A stretch of DNA of 64,000 bases from Megamerina dolium (lineage: Eukaryota > Arthropoda > Insecta > Diptera > Megamerinidae). The position numbers and the translations under genes were made by a program. The stretch is from contig OY978525.1 of NCBI GenBank assembly GCA_963854835.1, positions 25,071,253-25,135,252 on the forward strand, given 5' to 3'. This document shows, one piece after another, positions 44,929 through 55,181 of the stretch. Numbering within the stretch: the first letter of the stretch is position 1; the number at the start of each line of letters is the position of its first letter. The notes beneath the pieces were generated by a model. The model worked only from the letters and a program-made list of their open reading frames with translations. It had not been told where the DNA came from and ran no database searches.

Positions 44929-46547
44929 GGTCTGGATAGCAATGTTTGGAGTAACATCGATTGATTTTTCATCATTTCTTGCATCATTGTTTGCATTGAG
45001 TTCATGAATTGGTTCATATTCTGAATTAATGTTTGAAGCAAATGTTCAAGGGTACTTGGCTGTTGGGTGGGCAGTGAGTGTTTCTGCTCATTATTTACAT
45101 TGCTTTGTTGGTGTGTGTTTTGTTTTAACACGCTAGCGTATGAATTGGTTTGATTCTTGTTTGGGATTGCAGAGAAGAATTGTGTTGCATCAATATTTTG
45201 TCTCTTACTTGAGTTGGCTATCTGAGTTTGCTCAACTTGTTTTAGAGGTTGATTGCTAGCGGAGAAATTTAGCTTTAGGGTTGTATATACTGGGCAACCT
45301 CTATAATTTGCGGTGTGATTACCTCCACAATTGCTGCATTTTTTCATGCTAGCATCGCCTTTAGATTTTGGGCATATGTTTGATTTATGGAGATCTCCAC
45401 AAATCACACAAACAGCTGGCAGGGTACAATATGTCTTAGTATGTCCATATTCTTGGCAGTTACTGCACTGAGCAGGTCCAGTTCTCTTATGGGGTTCTTC
45501 GATTGTGATTTTGCGATGCAATAAATATCGAATTTTATATATGGGGTGTACTTCACCTTTTTTCAGGGGTTTTGTTTCAGGCTGAAGCTCAATACGATAT
45601 AACGGTTGAGGTATATTGCTCTTGTTGAGAATGTTGAATACTGTTTTGGCTTGAAACCCTTCTTCCTGAAGGGCAAGTTTGATTTCGTTAATGTCAACGT
45701 TGGGTTCGACGCCTTTGAGTACAACGATTAAGCCCTTACTACTTTTTAGCTGATATGTGTAGTAATTCTTTTTTACAGCATCAAATTCCGCAATTACTTT
45801 GCGATAATGAGTTTCGCTTTAGATTTGCACTTTCGTTTCCTCAATTTGGCCTTTGCGAATAGGAACAACGTGGAAATTCTTTGGTCCTATAAGACTTGTA
45901 ATTCTAGAAATCAACTTATCTGAGTTGCGTTCTCTTAAGAAAATGGGTGGGGGTTTGAAATTTTTCTTGGAGATAATATTTTCGTCACTTTCATCACCTG
46001 AAAGCAAAGCGTATCTATTTTCCGAACTGATAGGGGCAGTGTTCTGCTTTTGAATTTTTGTTGAATTCATTTGTTTTGAATTTTGTGGACTTCTTTTTCG
46101 CTTTACTACAGTAATGTAGCGATCAATTCCAGTTTGAACAGCAACTGGTTCTTTATTAGTCATCGCACTAGTTGCTTTAACTACTGGGTCATGCACTTCA
46201 GTAGAAAGGCCGTTATTTGTTTGCTTTGATGTTGTAGCTGTTGGTGTTACAGCAGGAGAAGCGCATTGTACACTCCACGGTATAGAGGGAGATAGTATAT
46301 CACGAGAGAACAAACTATTTTTTTTGTCTGTATTTATTGTTGTTGCAAATTTTGATGTAGTGTTAGAGTGAGGAATATGTACAGGCAAAAGATTAACACT
46401 GTTACTTTCACTTGTGCAGTGTGTATCAACTGTTTTTTTTGATAGTGCATTAATCGGGGGGGTTTGCGCGGGTGATTGCAAATTATTGTTTACACACACA
46501 TTAACAGGCGATTGCCGTTGCCGGGGAGGAGAGCGCTGAACACTCAT
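44925..46547 (-). pseudogene. LINE ORF1 (Gag-like nucleic-acid-binding protein), one nonsense codon
   Basis: One reading frame of 541 codons interrupted only by a TAA at 45819-45821. The N-terminal part is Ser/Thr/Gln-rich and looks disordered (46547-45950). The middle (roughly 45815-45540, containing GVEPNVDINEIKLALQEEGF) resembles the domain that precedes zinc fingers in Jockey-type ORF1 proteins. Then come three zinc knuckles: CSNCQEYGHTKTYC, CVICGDLHKSNIC and CSNCGGNHTANYRGC. The C-terminal tail is Gln/Met-rich (NMNQFMNSMQTMMQEMMKNQ). In relatives it coats the element RNA and aids reverse transcription. It ends in TGA (44927-44925), overlapping the ORF2 start as ATGA. A second in-frame Met near 45521 could start a shorter zinc-knuckle product. 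Confidence 0.88.
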
Positions 46548-47773
46548 ATTATAAACAAATTGTTTGCAAACGATATTATTTTATTTTTTTTTTCTAAAAA
46601 AAAAACAAATCACCGAAATAACTCCTTGAGTTTCTTAGCGTCTTTTCGCAAAATATTAAAATTTTTTTTTTTTTTTTTTTATACCGAAAACAATAACTTT
46701 TCCGACTCTATCAAACACGTCCACTCTTATTGGTGACTTTCACGAACTGAGAAATAATATGGCAGAAAATCAGTGTGCCCCGCCCACTCATTTTTGGGTC
46801 TCCCATACAAAGTTGCGGAAATTAAAAAAAATGTTACCGGTTATAACTTGCAAACTATTCAGCGTAGAATAACGAGATTTAAGATGTGGATTAGTATTGT
46901 ACGAGCAAGTAGGCTCACAGAAAATGGGCGCACCACGCCCACTGTTTATCGTAGCCCCCATACAAATTTTAAATTGAAACAGCTGTAACTTCGGCAATCT
47001 TCTGTCTAGAATAACTATAATTGACACTTAAATTAATATCGTAGTCGGAAATAATCTGGCAGAAAATCAGTGTGCCACGCCCACTCCTTCACGGGTCTCC
47101 CATACAAAGTCAAGGGAATTAAACTAAAACTTTTAAGCGCCATAACTTATAAACCATTTAGCGTAAAAGAACGAGATTTAAGGTATGGATTAGTATTGTA
47201 GGAGCAACTAGACTCACAGGAAATGGACGCGCCACGCCCACTGTTGATAGTAGCCGCCATACAAAATGACCGAATTTCTTTTAAATTGAAACAGCTGTAA
47301 CTTCTGCATCCTTCTGTCTAGAACAATCATAATTAACACTTACGTTAATATGGTAGTCGGAAATAATCTGGAGAAAAATCAGCGTACCACGCCCACTTCT
47401 TATTGGGGCTCTCATACAAAGTTGAGGAAATTAAACAAAAATGTTAACCACCATAACTTAGAAACTATTCAACGTAGGACACCAAATTTAAGGTGTGGAT
47501 TAACATTGAAAAATTAATTGGATTTACTAGAAAGTGGTAAGCCACGCCCACTTTTTATATAGCTCCCATACTAAGCCTCGGAATTATCTTAAAATCCTTT
47601 TACTTCGTCAAAGTCAACCATATTTCGGGTGTAAATTAGTAGTATATGCAAAAATTGTTTCTCGAAAAGTGGAAATAAAAGAAAAGTTGGATATTCGAGT
47701 AAACTTTTTATATATAAATCTACGTATGCAGGGTATAGTTTGGTCGGCCCCAGCCGACTGTAAGGAGATTTTT

Positions 47774-48362
47774 TTTTTAAATCATTTTACATTTCAAATC
47801 CTAGGTTTTTGACATGAACGTAGCGTAATAATTTTGCTAAATATTGATATAAAAATCACAAATCAGACTAAGAAAATCTTAATAGTATTTCTATAATATT
47901 TGATTGTTATTTTAACGACAGAATAGAGCCATAAATCTAAAATATTTTACTATACAATATTGCTTATATTCTTAGAGCAATGTTGATTTTAAATGCAATG
48001 AATATGAAAATTTACTTACTACAACTTATTGGTTGTGGTCATTACAACCGAAAGTCGATAGGGCCAAATCCAGCACGCTTTGTAAAAAAATAAATAAAAT
48101 AAAAAAAACAAAATCATGAACAGCTGTTTTTTTTTTTCATCTTGGTGGCTAGACACACTTTTGAAGAGAAGTAAAAAAAAAGGAAATATTGAGGTAATCA
48201 TGAAATAAAAAAGACAAAACATAAAGTGCTGACTTATATGAATTAAGTTTATAACTTCACGTAATATTTAAGACAATTTTTAACATAAGTATTTACTTAA
48301 AAATGTTTCAAAATAAGTATTTCAAATCTTTCACGACTCCACAATAGTGTCGGCAACGCAAT
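47774..48362. other. Spacer, no gene seen
   Basis: AT-rich. 48010-48065 (CTTACTACAACTTATTGG, GTGGTCATTACAACCGAAAG) faintly resembles the reversed 3' end of the RTE-like LINE at 7446, but too weakly to call. Confidence 0.45.
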
Positions 48363-49290
48363 TCTTATTATTATTATTATTATTATACAGGCTATTTTTT
48401 TTCACTGCGCCCAAAAAGATTCTTTGTGCGTCTATTGCCCAACTAAAATAATTCTAGACTATTTATAAATCTTGTAATTGCTGTGAGCTTAATTTTACCT
48501 ATGTGATTTGGAGTCAAGATTCCATTACCTAGGTAGCCAAGTCTACGTCTTGCCACTGCTGGGCAATTGCACAGAATATGTTCCGATGTTTCCTGCTCCT
48601 CATGATAGAGTCGACAGGTATCGTTTTCTACCACACCTATTTTTTCATATGGTAGTTAAGTCCACAGTGCCCACTGAGCAACTCTGTGTAGAGTGTGTAA
48701 CATGTATGGGATCCTTCGACTGCCGCATGTCCGTTTGGGCTCTCCAGTAGTCGAGAAGATCCCGTTTCTCCCTGTCACATATCAAGTTGATTATGAAACT
48801 GTTTGTAACCCCACAGAAGGGCTCTGGTCCAATGAAAGGAGTGCTTGCGCCTTCCTTTGCAAGGGAGTCGGCCATTTCGTATCCCTCGTGTCCCGGCGCC
48901 CACATTAGGGTGACAGGATTCTTTGCTGCCAGGGCATTGAGAAGTTTAAAACATTTCCAAACCAGCTTTGACTGAAACAAGAATTTTGCCAACGACTTTA
49001 GAGCCGCCTGGCTGTCCGACAGGATGCATATTTTGGTACCACGGGTGCCCCTGCGTATGCATTCTCTCGCACATACCTCTAAGGCATGGACCTCCGCCTG
49101 AAAGATGGAAGCTGTTTTCCCCATTGCGATTGCTTTCCGAAATCGTGGTCCAACAATTCCAGCCCCAGCACAGCCATCTTTCATCTTAGACCCATCAGTG
49201 TACCATAACTGTGAGTACCCTTTTGGGATCATATCGCTATTCCTCCAAGCCGAACGGCCATTGATGACCACTTCAATACGCTATTCTTAG
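48363..49290 (-). mobile_element. I-type LINE 3' fragment with RNase H
   Basis: The minus strand 49271-48645 encodes an RNase H domain: YTDGSKMKDGCAGAGIV (first Asp), AEVHALEVCARECI (Glu), ILSDSQAALKSL (second Asp), WAPGHEGYEMADSLAKEGA (His/Asp). After a frameshift, 48634-48443 has a zinc-binding tail CRLYHEEQETSEHILCNCPA. The + strand left end is (TTA)n at about 48363-48387, meaning a (TAA)n 3' tail, as known for I-factor-type elements. The reverse transcriptase part is absent (5' truncation). Confidence 0.85.
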
Positions 49291-49769
49291 TTATTCTGTT
49301 CTCATTTTTTGCCGGGAGCGCTTCATATTTTTTTTTCGCTTCAGCTTTATATTTCAGCCCACCCTTAACAGTGTACGAGTCTCCTCAGAAACATATGTTA
49401 CATGCTACTTATAACTGGCAATGCTTTGCAATGTGTGTTTGTTGTATCTCTATCGCTCTCTGTCTTTTCTATTGTTTTGTACTGGTTATTGCACTCGACG
49501 TGATTCGCCATATTACAATATTACATTTTTTTAAATAATGCCATATTCCAATGGGTTAACATTCTATCTCTTTAACAACCTCTGATTACACCTCTGCTGA
49601 GAAGCTTGTTTTGAAATGCATTAAATAGTAGTTGAGTTGTAGACAATCACTTCTTATTTTTTTTTTGCATTCAAGTAAAATTATTGCGTGTTTAAATTTA
49701 TTATTTCTACTTGTATTAGCAGCTCTATTTCTTTAATATCTAACATTTCAAATGTTGTATTTTAGCTAC
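49291..49769. other. Upstream spacer of receptor 6
   Basis: Non-coding, AT-rich; contains no recognisable element between the LINE fragment and the receptor 6 TATA box. Confidence 0.5.
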
Positions 49770-50020
49770 TATAAATATACAAACTAAATACATTTCTAGT
49801 AAATGCCCTACATTTTTAGTAAACACTGTAATCTGTATAGAGCATATCTCAATATACTATTCGAACATCATTTCAAAATCTCAAGGGGATATAGGTAAGT
49901 AAATATATATTCTTTATAATATTTTCAGCTAATTATAGTCCTAAATTGACATTTCGAGTTAATTTTGAATTAGTTTCATTGCAGAATTGAACCAACAAGT
50001 TGGAAATTATTTTCACAAAC
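49770..50020 (+). promoter_or_regulatory. Receptor 6 promoter, leader exon and 5' UTR intron
   Basis: TATAAATA (49770-49777), ACTGTAATC (49825-49833) and a leader block ending CTCAAGGGGATATAG. A canonical donor GTAAGT (49895-49900) and acceptor TTTCATTGCAG (ending 49984) define a predicted 90-base intron. The second exon starts 36 bases before the ATG at 50021. This is the clearest example of the leader intron that seems shared across the array. Confidence 0.7.
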
Positions 50021-51829
50021 ATGAATTTCGTATATATAAAATTATATATAATAATATTCTCTAGACTTTTTGTGCTGGTCAAACAATGGGATATCGGTCA
50101 TTTACAAAACTATACATTAACATTAATCAAGACCATGGGTAATAATCAATTTTTATATTTTGTGAGTAAACAATTGGACTCGGAGGATTATTGCCACATG
50201 AATGTTTTTATGAAACGATTGGCGAATGCAACCAGTTTTGATCAAAGAGTTTGGAATACGGAACGGCCAGTACGTCTGCATATAATAGCGAAAAGGACTT
50301 TCTTAGCTATAATATTTACAACGAGTGTAGATGATCCCATTATGACAGTATACACGAATATGTCACGAAATCGTCATTGGTATCGGGCCATTTTTGTACT
50401 AACACCACTGGTGTCATCATTGCAAGAAGTGGAACCAATATGTTATTTTCTGTATGTGAATTATTTTTTCAATTCTTTAATCTATTTTGAAACATTTGCT
50501 GGTGAACATCATATGCTCACATATTATCAATATCCTACATTTCGTATGAGAAATGTAACCGATTTTGAAGCATTCCTAAAGGGACGAAAGCAAGAATATC
50601 GCTCGGAAAGACAAAATATGCATGGACTTCAATATCCAACACCATTGCAACAAGATATACCGAGCGTATTTAAATATGCCAATCGTCGAGGCGTGGCGAG
50701 AATACAGGGTACTGCATATCGAATAATTAAGACATTTATGGATTTTCAAAATGCCACTATAATCCAATATGATCAGGAGAAGGCACATGATGATACCGCC
50801 GTTGTCGATATGAAATCAATATTGGATCTAGTACGTGCGAAAAAAATCAAATTATCAGTACATGCGTATGCGCTATTCGAAACGGACGATACTATCGATA
50901 AAAGTTATCCCCTATTGGTGGTGCCATGGTGTCTGATGGTACCAATACGAAATAGTGTCTCAACCTATTACTATCCGGTACAGCCCTTTGATATGTTCGT
51001 GTGGTTCCTTGTACTCATTGTATTCTTCGCAGTAATTGGAATGCATCTACTCGATTTGATTGTGAGAAATCGTCTGCAGACAAGTATCATTCCTCTCATA
51101 GTATTGGATAGTCTTTGTTTTACGGTCAATCTGGCAACAATGAAAGCCATCAGGACGCCATCTTCGCTGCGTGGCTTTTTCATTTATAGTATAATATTTT
51201 TTTATGGTTTCTTTCTCATAGCCAATTATATATCACTATTGGGCAGTATATTAACAGTTACAATATTTCGCACACAAATCAATACCATGGAAGATCTGAT
51301 TATGTTCAAATTGCCTGTTATGATTATCGATTACGAGAAAGAATTTCTCTTATCTGTCCAATCGAATGATTTGCCAGAGGATTTTCTACAATTACTCGTT
51401 ACCGTCGATTCGGCAACATTCGAAAAACATCAATTAGATTTTAATACATCATATGCATATTTTGTTACCTATGACAAATGGTATTTTCTCGATCATATGC
51501 AAAAACATGTCAAGTCGAAAATTTTCAAGTTCACCAATATCTGTTTTGGCACCTATAATCTTGGTTATCCCCTGCAACCGGATTTGCCACTTTGGCGTGA
51601 TTTTGAATATTATTTGTTTCGTGTTCATTCATCCGGGCTATTCTGGCATTACCAAACAGATGCCTTGGAGCAGGCGGTAAGTGGCAAGTTGATTAACCGC
51701 ATCTCGGAGAGCAAAGAGTATGAGTCAGCTGGCATGCAGCATTTATTGTTCGTATTCGCTGTGCTAGCACTAATGTATGGCATGGCGATAATATGCTTCG
51801 TTTGCGAATTGGTATGGTATTATCGATAA
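50021..51829 (+). CDS. Divergent ionotropic receptor, copy 6
   Basis: Complete intronless receptor of 602 residues, the shortest complete copy. Start at the conserved MNFVYIKLYIIIF. Closest to copy 5 from [20 protein letters not shown] through the loop after M1 (NRLQTSIIPLIVL), nearly identical at base level. Distinctive residues: ANYISLLGS in M2 where other copies have [18 protein letters not shown] in place of FQLP, and RGFFIY where others have RRFFIY. M3 reads HLLFVFAVLALMYGMAIICF. The TAA stop follows WYYR, so the C-terminal tail is only a few residues long. These changes at otherwise fixed positions could alter gating or reflect relaxed selection. Function otherwise as for the family. 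Confidence 0.93.
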   Translation: MNFVYIKLYIIIFSRLFVLVKQWDIGHLQNYTLTLIKTMGNNQFLYFVSKQLDSEDYCHMNVFMKRLANATSFDQRVWNTERPVRLHIIAKRTFLAIIFTTSVDDPIMTVYTNMSRNRHWYRAIFVLTPLVSSLQEVEPICYFLYVNYFFNSLIYFETFAGEHHMLTYYQYPTFRMRNVTDFEAFLKGRKQEYRSERQNMHGLQYPTPLQQDIPSVFKYANRRGVARIQGTAYRIIKTFMDFQNATIIQYDQEKAHDDTAVVDMKSILDLVRAKKIKLSVHAYALFETDDTIDKSYPLLVVPWCLMVPIRNSVSTYYYPVQPFDMFVWFLVLIVFFAVIGMHLLDLIVRNRLQTSIIPLIVLDSLCFTVNLATMKAIRTPSSLRGFFIYSIIFFYGFFLIANYISLLGSILTVTIFRTQINTMEDLIMFKLPVMIIDYEKEFLLSVQSNDLPEDFLQLLVTVDSATFEKHQLDFNTSYAYFVTYDKWYFLDHMQKHVKSKIFKFTNICFGTYNLGYPLQPDLPLWRDFEYYLFRVHSSGLFWHYQTDALEQAVSGKLINRISESKEYESAGMQHLLFVFAVLALMYGMAIICFVCELVWYYR

Positions 51830-52039
51830 TATTAATTCAGAGGTATGCTCTGGCCTAAAATCTATTAGAATATTGGCTGTACAATTAAGTTTTAAAGGAT
51901 TTTCAACAGAGGTCATCATTATACTATTGAAATCAGTAAGTGTACACAACATACTTTTTTTAGCCCCAGCTATGTTAACTTTTGTGCCTACAAAATACGA
52001 TTTGTATGCTGTGTGAGACTTATCGAGAACATGCTCCAT
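51830..52039. other. 3' flank of receptor 6
   Basis: Short AT-rich flank without a clear AATAAA; it runs into an RTE-like LINE fragment. Confidence 0.5.
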
Positions 52040-52480
52040 CAATTTCAACGATGATGGTGTACATTTTCCACCACTTGATTATGACGAGGTCAGAGATTCA
52101 ACTTTTAGGCTGAAAAACAACAAAACTGTAGGTGCTGATGGCCTGCCTGCCGAGATATTTAAGACCGGAGGCGATGAGCTGCTCACCAACATGCACCAGC
52201 TCACATGCCGCATATGGTCGGATGAGAACATGCCCGATGATTGTACGCTCAGTGTACGCTGTCCCGTACATAAGAAAGGAAACCACACAATTTTGGCCAA
52301 CTACCGTGTAAATATTCTTAACATCGCCACAAGGTTTTACCGCGCCTCTCTCTCATCATGCCTATCCTTACATAAGGCGTCGAAGCTTGGACTATTTCCT
52401 CCTCAGATGAGAGAATGCTCCGAGTTTTCGAGAGAAAGGTTCTATGCAAGACCTTTCAGTTTAAACGGAGTCGATATGTT
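52040..52480 (+). mobile_element. RTE-like LINE fragment, internally deleted
   Basis: 52045-52325 aligns with 13345-13615 of the RTE-like LINE (GATGGTGT..., AAGACCGGAGGCGATGAGCT, CAGCTCACATGCCGCATATG). After a deletion, 52340-52480 aligns with 14430-14550 (CTCATCATGCCTATCCTTAC, GAATGCTCCGAGTTTTCGAG). It is a dead fragment; the 133-codon frame at 52191-52592 is a chimera of it and the mariner piece that follows. Confidence 0.8.
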
Positions 52481-52489
52481 CTTGGCCAT

Positions 52490-52592
52490 GAAAGATGATC
52501 GGTTTTATATGGGCGGAATTTATGCGCTCCCTCAAAGATGGGAAAAAGATGTAGCTTCCGAAGGAAAATGCTTTGAACAAAATATATTGTAG
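52490..52592 (+). mobile_element. Mos1-like mariner C-terminal fragment
   Basis: Encodes FYMGGIYALPQRWEKDVASE then GKCFE before the stop. This resembles the end of Mos1-type (mauritiana subfamily) transposases, where FY..GI..LP.RWEKCVAS is followed by a G.YFE motif. About 30 codons only; nothing upstream remains. Confidence 0.7.
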
Positions 52593-52923
52593 CACTTTTT
52601 TAAAATAATGCCTCAAAGTCAGCAAAAATCCTTTAGAACTTACTTGTGCAACTAATATATTCTGAAATATTTACAAATAAATTTTTTACAGCTTATATTT
52701 TACATGGATTTACTTATCTCGTCTAAAAGTAAGAGAAATTTATAGTAAAAAAATAGTTTTCACACTGAAATAATATTAATAAAATGTATAAAAACTAAAA
52801 ATGTGGAATATTTAAATAAAATTAAAATTTAAAAAAATTTATAAAAAAAAACCTAATGAATAATAATTGATCAAGAAAACGCAATTTTGTCCAAAACTAG
52901 TAACATTTACTATATTAATTTTT

Positions 52924-53000
52924 TGGCGCCGTAGCTCACGGGTTAGTGGGTTGGTCTTCTGAGCCGTAGGTCGTGAGTTCGATCATCAGTCACGACAATT
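52924..53000 (+). repeat. tRNA-like head of a second SINE-like repeat
   Basis: GGCGCCGTAGCTCACGGGTT has an A-box-like sequence, and GTGAGTTCGATCATC near 52973 has a B-box-like sequence (GGTTCRANTCC type). A T run follows near 53018. It resembles the head of the main SINE but the body differs. The cloverleaf is not complete, so I do not call it a tRNA gene. Confidence 0.55.
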
Positions 53001-53099
53001 TTACTATAGAACAAGGGTTTTTTTTTTTTTTCAAACGGTGCCCATTTTTCGGTAAGAATCTTGCAATTTTGGGTCGAGTTAAATTCGAATTGAATCAAA

Positions 53100-53660
53100 T
53101 TATTGGATATTGCTATCTAACATTTTTCGCCTTATTCCGGGTAGAGTCATGATTCCATCTCCGTAGACCTTCTGTGATTTCTGGCAGCCAAAGGGTTTGG
53201 ATGACACATCGTCGGGGCTGTATGGTAGATGGATCTCCAGTTTTACCTTCAGTTTATTTGTGTTGCCTCGCGTTGTCCTATTGAAAGATAACTCGGAGAT
53301 TTCGTCAATTGTGGCCGCTTCTGTTTGATTATTATACTTCGCTCAATTTCATTAACTACTCTCAGTTGAGCTCCGAATTGAAAATTCGGATAGGCGAAAG
53401 CAGCTCGTAGTAGATTGAACCTACCAGCAACAGAGCAATCTTCTTAACCTTGTTATTCATCAATCCTCACTGCGATTGTTTCCAGCGCTTCCGGTCGTCT
53501 CTTTTATGGCCGTTTTTGTTACGTATTGTCGTATGTGATTCATTTCTCATCGACAGTAACCACTAGTTTCGGAAATTGCCTGTTTTCAAAACGTTTTTCA
53601 GAAAGTTTTTTCATCCGAAAATGTGAAACAATAAATTTTTCTCAATCAGTTCACACAGCA
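53100..53660 (-). mobile_element. Heavily decayed mariner remnant
   Basis: The minus strand shows scattered mariner traces across frames: VTVDEK with ITYDNT near 53560-53530 (around the first catalytic Asp), a tract recalling YYEL near 53400, and IHLPYSPDDVSS near 53230 (the HPPYSPDLAPS region). Many stops. Assignment is by these motifs only. Confidence 0.55.
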
Positions 53661-54438
53661 TCCATCGAGCTTCTTGATGAATTCAATCGAGTTTTTCGAG
53701 CACTGTTTAGCTCCGCGCTATTATCGTATAAGTAGTTCTCGGTTCTTTTTTTTGCAGAATTACGTCGACGGCATTACTTTTTACTTTAAATTGGGGCGAA
53801 AGTGTTTTTGCATACATTTGGTATGGCAGACCCATTTAATAGATGAAGCAGAGAAGGTAAAACTGATGGGGGTCGAATTTACCTTTTACCTACCTAGAGG
53901 CGATTCCTGGACTGATATGGCGTTCCTGGTCGATATTCAGGTGTTTTTGCATTAATTTTGTATAATAGATTCCTTAAGAGTTAAAAAGAGATATTGAAGA
54001 AGTAAAACGAATAGCGCTCAGAGTTATATGTCATCATCCTAAATGCAATTCCTGGACAGCAATAGAGTTCTTTGTCGATTTTCAAGTGTTTTTGCAGTTA
54101 TTTTGTATAGCAGCTCTCTTAAAGGATTGAGATAAGGGCAAAGAGCAAAAAAATGAATCACTGACCCCATGATTTATGAAAATATTAATTTTGTAAAAGA
54201 GTTCCTGCCTGTGCATGATTTGTCAACAAATCAGATGGAAGCCATTGTATACATGACTAAAAGAGTGAAGAAAATGCATAACGAAAAATTTTCCAAAAAC
54301 AAAAAACAAAAAATCCAAGACTTCGAAAATGTAAGACCGAGAACTCCGAGATTTTGTTGAATGCTTTGTAATGAAATTTCAAATTGACTCTAGAATATTA
54401 CCTGTTCAATAGAAATGGATTATAGTCGAACAGTTCGT
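53661..54438. repeat. Spacer with a degenerate two-unit tandem repeat
   Basis: 53900-53990 (CGATTCCTGGACTGATATGG, GATATTCAGGTGTTTTTGCA) and 54044-54132 (GCAATTCCTGGACAGCAATA, GATTTTCAAGTGTTTTTGCA) are diverged copies about 144 bases apart. The first lies within an open frame at 53674-53955 and the second does not, so I regard them as non-coding. Confidence 0.55.
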
Positions 54439-54448
54439 GTAATGCATA

Positions 54449-54810
54449 AAAAAAAAATAAATATGTGGCACTTAAAGCACCAAAGGGCTCATTGGCCGAG
54501 CTTCTCTTCCATTACTGTTGTGCGTCTTAAATTTTGGACAGTATTAGAATGGACCTACTTATTTTAGCCGGTTCCGAACGGCAGAACACTTGTGACATCA
54601 CTTTTTCTGAGCTTTGTCACAGTGTTATTTTTAGAAGCTTTTTCATGGCAAGTTGTTACTGTCGGAAGAATTGCCAATTGCTTGCCGACAGGTGGGTACC
54701 GTTCGAAAGAAAAATCTTTTCGATATTAAATTTGTTATGCATCAGCCGGGTATTGTACCACGACCTACAGATCAGAAGGCGAACACACTAACCACTGAGC
54801 TACGGTATCC
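54449..54810 (-). mobile_element. tRNA-derived SINE, minus copy 6
   Basis: Minus-oriented SINE with reversed tail (54446-54466), shared body and tRNA-like head near 54735-54810 (GGTATTGTACCACGACCTAC carries the reversed B-box region, TGAGCTACGG the A-box region). The flanks GTAATGCATA (54439-54448) and ATAATGTATA (54811-54820) look like an imperfect target duplication. Confidence 0.85.
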
Positions 54811-55181
54811 ATAATGTATAGAAAAGGAAAAATTTGTCGAAAAAATCTTCATGTGGCAGGCTGTTTGGTCTTGTGGTTTAAGGTTTATCCCATTTTTCAC
54901 AAACGTCTCTAGGGAATCCGTTAACCATAGTCTTATATTGTTCTACAAAATAAAATAAAAAAATACAATATTTTAGCAATATTTTAATCCAATTTAGATA
55001 CTGCATACTACGCAAATTCTATTACCAATTAAGTTGCAAAAGAGGGAGCCCACCATTTGCTCCAGAAGTCAGGCTAATAGAGACTAATTGCCGTACGAAA
55101 CCTAAAGAAGAATAGTCCATTTGCTGATAATACTGATTTCGTAGTGTCAATAATATTGGAATATATTGGCAGCTCGGTTTT
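54811..55181. other. Spacer, no gene seen
   Basis: Non-coding, AT-rich; no recognisable element. Confidence 0.5.

Larger units (their letters stand above)
42126..46747 (-). mobile_element. Jockey-type LINE, nearly complete, 13-bp target duplication
   Basis: A 4.6-kb non-LTR retrotransposon, 5' end at the right. It is flanked by a perfect 13-bp duplication TGAGAAATAATAT (42113-42125, 46748-46760) inside modular repeat copy C. The poly(A) tail appears as a T run from 42126. It encodes an ORF1 RNA-binding protein and an ORF2 endonuclease/reverse transcriptase that overlap by ATGA. The few defects I can see (one stop in ORF1, a one-base deletion and one stop in ORF2) suggest a recent insertion. 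Confidence 0.95.
41669..47773 (+). repeat. Modular TTATACCCTGCA repeat, copy C, split by a LINE
   Basis: Left part 41669-42125 (TTATACCCTGCA, (GTCC)n near 41805) and right part 46748-47773 (modules with CACGCCCACT, ending TGCAGGGTATAG at 47727-47738 and CAGCCGACTGTAAGGAGA). The two parts are separated by the LINE at 42126-46747. Without it the repeat would be about 1.5 kb, close to copy B. Confidence 0.82.

Noticed and set aside
48004..48080. Possible RTE-like LINE 3' end
   Set aside because: Only scattered similarity to 7446-7500; not enough to call without alignment.
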